Positions 58,957-64,000 of a stretch of 64,000 nt of DNA are shown in pieces. The stretch is from Pyronema omphalodes (taxonomy: Eukaryota > Ascomycota > Pezizomycetes > Pezizales > Pyronemataceae): positions 62,001-126,000 of the forward strand of contig JAJJXM010000050.1 in NCBI GenBank assembly GCA_024516155.1. The letters run 5' to 3'. The translations under genes were made by a program, and so were the position numbers. Position 1 is the first letter of the stretch. Every line of letters begins with the position of its first letter. The notes under the pieces are model-generated. The model made no database searches and had not been told where the DNA came from. It worked only from the letters and a program-made list of their open reading frames with translations.

Positions 58957-60036
58957 ATGCCTTCGATTATCAGCATCGTAAAAGCCTCTTTGCTTGTGCT
59001 TCCGGCGCTCGCTTCTACCTCGGGAACTCTTGGTATTGCTCTTGGAATTCACAAAGTCAACGTTCGTCGCTCCTCAGCCGCAAATCATTCCGCGTTAACG
59101 TATATCTTCTAGGACCAAACCTGCAAAACCACCGAGGACTTTATCGCAGACCTCAAGACTATCAAGAAGGAGACTGGATCAACCGTAGTCCGAATTTACA
59201 CCACCTCGCAATGCAAAGCGATTGCATCCCTAGCTCCCGCTCTTAAGGCCACTGGCTCCAAGGCCATCGTCGGTCTTTGGCCTACCGGAACCGACACTAT
59301 TTTCAAGGAGGAGACAGACGCGATTGTCGACGCGCTTAAGAACTATGCCGACCAGATTCTTGGTATTACAGTTGGATCTGAGCACTTGTACAGAAAAGAT
59401 CTCACTGGAGAAGAGTTGAGCAAGATGATCCAGACTGTTCAGCAACGTACCAAGGAGGTTGCTCCTAATGTTCCTGTTGGATTTGCCGACTCTTGGAACA
59501 AGATCCAGGACGGAACTGCCGATCCTGCTGTTGTGCAATCTGACCTTGTGTAAGTGTTGAATGCATTCCCTTGAAGGAATCTTATGCTGACATACACTTT
59601 CAGCCTCGCAAATGCATTCTCCTACTGGCAGGGACAGGAGATCAACAACGGAACCCACTCTTTCGTCGACGATATTATGCAGGCTCTTCAGCACGTCCAG
59701 ACCCTCAAGAAGAAGACTAATGTTAACTTCTGGGTTGGAGAGACCAACTGGCCAACTGGAGGACAGAACTACGAGAAGGCTATTCCTAACGTCACCAACG
59801 CCGCCCGCTACTGGAAAGAGGCCATCTGTGGAATCCTTGCTTGGGGTGTCGACACCTTTGTTTTCGAGGCTTTCGATGAGGTGAGTCGGAATTATCTGAC
59901 ATCGAAAGGAAAAAAAACGCTGACCATAAAATAGCCCTGGAAGCCCGCTGAGAAGAACAACGATGTCGAGCGCCACTGGGGTATCATGGATATTAACGGA
60001 AAGCCCAAGTTCGACTTGACGTGCCCTAACGTTTAA
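58957..60036 (+). CDS. GH17 glucan 1,3-beta-glucosidase/glucanosyltransferase (Bgl2-like), secreted
   Basis: Exons 58957-59061, 59113-59549, 59604-59880 and 59935-60036 encode 306 residues, close to the 313 of yeast Bgl2; introns of 51, 54 and 54 nt are GT-AG. A signal peptide (SLLVLPALAS) is followed by LGIALGIHK. Catalytic residues are the acid/base Glu 125 in TVGSEHLYR and the nucleophile Glu 227 in WVGETNWPTGG. The end FDEPWKP...HWGIMD is typical of the family. Bgl2-type enzymes act on cell-wall beta-1,3-glucan, cutting and re-joining chains. No GPI signal or Ser-rich tail is present, so the protein is probably soluble or loosely wall-bound. Confidence 0.95.
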
Positions 60037-63000
60037 AAATTTGGAGATGATTACACACTAGATGGGTGGACTTGAATTTAGTTCAGATATAGAGATGTTT
60101 CTTGGAATTTCTGTTGGATGACAGTTGATATTACTTTAAGAATTACAAGTAATGCACAAAAAGTCTCTGAATAGAGTGTTTTTTAATGACCTTTCGAGCC
60201 GTGTTGATAAATAAATTTTGTTGAGTCAAAATCTTATACCAAAATTTCCGAGTTGGCCCCTTCATAAAACTCCCAACCCGCAACCCACGGACCCATTAAA
60301 CTGTTTCAACCCCCTTCCCCTTCCGCCAACTCTCCCCAACACCTACCACAAAAAACATTTACAGCCAAGTGTAAAATATCCTCCACCTTGGTATAAACTG
60401 GACCCCCACTATTAGTCCCGAGCAGCTTAAACATTCTCATCTGAACGCGTAATCCCATTATATACATATACCTACCATAAAACTTCTACGCACAGCTTAC
60501 AGAAATCTTCCTATCATAAATATGTTCTTATCATTGGTGTTTATGGAGTTATCATCGCTTGGAAGTTGGAAGTATCTGAGCAAAGCTTTGGTCACTCTGC
60601 TTTGACTGTGGGATGAAGAGTCCGAGGAGCTTGAGAAACTTGAGGAACTTGAGGAGCTTGGGAAGCCTGGGGCTACAATGGCTCCGATGGCTCCGAATAG
60701 TCCAAAGGGTACGAAGATTCCAAACTATCCAAATATTTGTCTATAAAATCCACCGAAAAATCAAAAGAACCCACACAGGATTCAGAAGCTTCAGAATAAG
60801 TAACTAACACCCACATATCCCGTAGGATGACTGTATATATATATGTATATGCAGTAAATGGCTTGAATGGTAATCCAGTAAACCGGTAATCTAGTAATTC
60901 AGTAATCTAGTAATCTACTGACCAGTACGTATCAAGGTGCAATTCTACTCCTTATCCTATGCCTGATTCGTAGTTACATTTCACCCCCCCCCCCCCCCCA
61001 CACCCCTTGCTCGGGTCTTAAGTAAGCCCGGTAAGGTAAGGTAAGCAAAGTCCGGTAGGGTGGATTTATCCCTGCCACCTGGTATCCTGTAGGCTGTGGT
61101 TCGCCATTGATACATTGCGGCTACTCCTCACAGGGCTGGGGATAGAGAGCGCGGGTTGCGGGGGGGGGGGGGGGGGGTTATAGTTAAAGGTACAGCTGCT
61201 GATGCTGATGCGGATGCTGATGGTTAAGCGCGATATACGCTTTCCTTGCTGTTGCCATAGTTTAGAGATATACTCTGGATATATATATCACAGCTTATGT
61301 ATATACCGGACTTAGCAGACGCGGGGTGGGGAGTAGATAGGGGGGGGGGGGGGCATCTCCCGGTTTCCAAGGCTTCGGACAGAGCTCAAAGCACAGAGCT
61401 CTACGGTCCAGGCCGTCCCAGGTGATTATATATAACAACGCCACATGCTTCCGTGTGTTAGATACTACTACAATATTGATAATCTGGTTAGGAATTGTTT
61501 TTTATGGGGGTTTGTGTTTTGTTGATTCTGATTTGTTACGTTTGAATTTTATTGTTCTGGATGGACAGTAGTTAACCATGACTTATGATTCATCAATCCT
61601 GGATGTGTGGTTTGAGACTTTGGAATATGACCCTAGAAGTAACTTGTTAGATATATATATATAATATAATAGAACTCCAGCATAGGATTAGATGGGGTGT
61701 ATAATAAGGAAAAGAAACCCTGTGCATAGCTTTACATAGTACATATCGTAGCTTTGATATCATAGCGCTATCCATGGCCGTGGGGTTAGTGGAATGATAG
61801 TGGAATTGATAGTGCGGAGACTGTGCGGAGACTGTGCGGAGACTATGTGAAGACTGTGCTTAGATAAGGGGTAGGTTCGAAAGCTCAACCGTGCTTCTAG
61901 TCTAGATATATTTACATACACACCCCTAGAGGCTAGCGGTATCGGTATCGGTTCTGTACCCCTCATTCCTTATTCCTTATTCGTTATTCGATTGTCTATT
62001 TTCGGTTCTCTCGGTTCTCTGGGTTCACTTATCTTACGGCTTGGAAGGAGTCTTTGGTGTTGGCTTTTGAGTTCCGGGGTCTAGATTGGGGTCGGAACCC
62101 TAGGTACTAGCGTTACCGTAGCTCAGTGATTCTTCTTTTTCAAGATTCAAAAATCACCACCAAATCAATCAATTGATCAATCAAGATATATATAAAAATT
62201 AGAGTACACTGTAACAATTCTTCAGGGTTAATGCAAACCTCATGTTCTATTTTGAATCCTCGGTCCGGATTGGTTTACTTCATCCCAGTCATCCCATGGA
62301 TCCTTAGGCAGAGGAATACATAGAACCTTCGAGGTCTTTAGTGTATTGGCTATCTCTACTATCCTTACTATCTATCTCATAATTAACACCTATTTACCTA
62401 TACCTACACTGTACTTTACCCCTCACTACATGACTAAGATCTCAATATAAACAAATAGTGAAGCTTTGATCACTGGTATATACTTACTGATAATACCATA
62501 AATACTTGTCCTGCATGGGCCTTGTAGACCTCTGTCAGCGTACGATTCAATAAATAAATAAATAATACCCCAAAGACTTCAAAGTAATCAGTACTACATA
62601 GTGGAATCTGGATACTTGTGTTAACAGGTTACTGGTGGTGTTGTGTATAGTCTTGTTGGATGGTTGGATTTTTGGGTCGTTGGATGGTTGTGTATATTTT
62701 GATCTTTGATTTTTGGGCTTTGTAATTTTGTAATTGTTTGATTTTGTAATTGTACCCCATATACGGGGGATAGAGTTCATGGCAGCACGGCACCACAGCA
62801 CCACAGCACTAATTGCCCTCATTTCCCTCCTCCATAAATCCCCAGCTGGGTTGAATAGCTGAGCCGCTGGATTGGATGGATTTCATAGCCCGGTTGAATG
62901 ACCGATTTAACTTTAACCTTGACACGCTATAACCACTAGTAATAGCGGTACGTAAATAGAAATAGGAAGAAAATAGAATACTCTAGAAATATCGGTTATT

Positions 63001-63060
63001 TAGTTATTTTTTGGATTTTCGATTTTCGATTTTCGTTATCGATAAGAAGAAAGATCAGGC
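60037..63060. other. gene-free region with homopolymers
   Basis: No supported gene. Long G or C runs lie at 60984-60999 (C16), 61160-61177 (G18) and 61340-61353 (G14). TATGTA/TATATA sequence is frequent, with three CTGTGCGGAGA copies near 61818 and a GGTTCTC pair near 62004. Confidence 0.6.
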
Positions 63061-63081
63061 GGGTTGTGAGGGTTGTGATTA

Positions 63082-63243
63082 GGATTATGAGGATTATGAG
63101 GATTATGAGGATTATGAGGATTATGAGGATTATGAGGATTATGAGGATTATGAGGATTATGAGGATTATGAGGATTATGAGGATTATGAGGATTATGAGG
63201 ATTATGAGGATTATGAGGATTATGAGGATTATGAGGATTATGA
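63082..63243. repeat. perfect 9-bp minisatellite (GGATTATGA)18
   Basis: Eighteen consecutive copies of GGATTATGA with no visible mismatch. The open frame of Met-Arg-Ile repeats across it is an artefact. Confidence 0.95.
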
Positions 63244-63249
63244 GGTATT

Positions 63250-63425
63250 ATTGATTATCTTTGATTATCTTAATTATCTTAATTATCTTTGATTATCTTT
63301 GATTATCATTGATTACCGTTGATTACCGTTGATTACCGTTGATTACCGTTGATTACCGTTGATTACCGTTCATTACCCTTGATTACCGTTGCTTACCGTT
63401 GATTACCTTCAATTATCTTCGATTT
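63250..63425. repeat. degenerate GATTATCTTT / GATTACCGTT 10-bp repeats
   Basis: After the 9-bp array the period shifts to about 10 bp: first GATTATCTTT-like units, then about ten GATTACCGTT units with a few substitutions. Confidence 0.9.
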
Positions 63426-63435
63426 ATATCATATC

Positions 63436-63491
63436 CACATCCCCCCATCTCCCCATCCCCCCATCTCCCCATCTCCCCATCTCCCCATCTA
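63436..63491. repeat. (CATCTCCC)n-like C-rich repeat
   Basis: CATCTCCC/CATCCCCC units of 8-9 bp, followed 70 bases later by a C13 run at 63563-63575. Confidence 0.85.
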
Positions 63492-63744
63492 TGATATTTT
63501 CTGCACAAACAGACAGTCCATACATATATAGTCCCCATGAGCATTGCTTATCGATATATATACCCCCCCCCCCCCGTTCCATACAAATCTTGCAACCTAC
63601 CAATCAAAAGTCCAACCCCGATACCTTAGAAACCTTAAGTATCTTTCATTCATTCCTTCAGTTCCAAGAACTTCCACCACTTCCACCGCTTCTAGCTCTG
63701 GGGGGATGTTCCGACGGAATCGGAATCCGAATTTAAGATTGGCA

Positions 63745-63890
63745 TCATAGCGTAGATAGCGTAGATAAATACATAGCGTAGATAGCGTAGATAGCATAGA
63801 TGGCGTTGATAGCGTAGATAGTATGGATAGTGTAGATAGTATGGATAGTATGGGTAGTGTGAATAGTATGGGTAGTGTGAATAGTATGGG
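63745..63890. repeat. GATAGCGTA/GATAGTATG 9-10-bp repeats
   Basis: Imperfect tandem units that drift from TAGATAGCG through ATAGTATGG to GTGAATAGTATGGGTA. Confidence 0.85.
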
Positions 63891-63923
63891 TAGATATCTC
63901 CGTCTTTATTTCTTTATTTCTTA

Positions 63924-64000
63924 TTTTTTCTTTTCTTTTCTTTTTCTTTTTTCTTTTTTCTTTTTTCTTTTTTCTTTTTTCTTTTTTCTTTTTTCTTTTT
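63924..64000. repeat. (TTTTTTC)n pyrimidine tract, cut by the window end
   Basis: TTTTC units change to TTTTTTC heptamers and continue to the last base, so the full length is unknown. Confidence 0.9.

Noticed and set aside
63066..63254. Met-Arg-Ile repeat frame
   Set aside because: Artefact of the perfect 9-bp minisatellite.

Overview
The window is nuclear DNA of a filamentous ascomycete fungus. Protein-coding genes are split by short introns (mostly 46-110 nt) with GTANGT-type donors and CTAAY/CTGAY branch motifs a few bases before the AG. The gene products are typically fungal: a GH17 cell-wall glucanase, an Egh1-type GH5 glucosidase, a type-B carboxylesterase, an Mx-like dynamin and a fungal-type sterol glucosyltransferase-like protein. 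Spacers are long and crowded with micro- and minisatellites. A 7-dehydrocholesterol-reductase-type gene would fit an early-diverging Pezizomycotina lineage (Pezizomycetes or Orbiliomycetes), but that placement is inference.

Layout. 0-4 kb: mostly noncoding, with tRNA-Arg(ACG) on the minus strand. 4-5.7 kb: protein kinase with a novel N-terminal region. 6.8-8 kb: secreted Thr/Pro-rich protein (-). 9.8-12.3 kb: GH5 glucosylceramidase/steryl-glucosidase. 15.7-17.5 kb: sterol delta-7 reductase (-). 17.5-24.8 kb: a 7.2-kb gene desert. 24.8-26.8 kb: six-exon MFS transporter. 27-36.5 kb: an accessory block with two unrecognised low-complexity proteins, intron-rich leaders, a decayed tandem duplicate and large satellites. 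37.5-40.3 kb: tail-anchored FHA-domain protein (-). 41.9-43.1 kb: HAD phosphatase with a collagen-like insert (-). 44.3-45.4 kb: amidoligase (-). 46.7-49.9 kb: sterol-glucosyltransferase-like protein (-). 50.5 kb: tRNA-Thr(AGT). 52.1-54.6 kb: dynamin-like GTPase. 55.5-57.2 kb: carboxylesterase. 59-60 kb: GH17 glucanase. 60-64 kb: satellite-rich DNA.

The exon structures given in the entries were rebuilt by reading splice sites and checking that the reading frame and family motifs run across each junction. The clearest biological theme is lipid/sterol metabolism. A predicted steryl-glucoside/glucosylceramide hydrolase, a sterol delta-7 reductase (rare in fungi, whose main sterol keeps the delta-7 bond) and a sterol-glucosyltransferase-like enzyme lie within 40 kb. 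They are not tightly clustered, so a functional link is only a hypothesis. No transposon ORF, rRNA or CRISPR array was seen.
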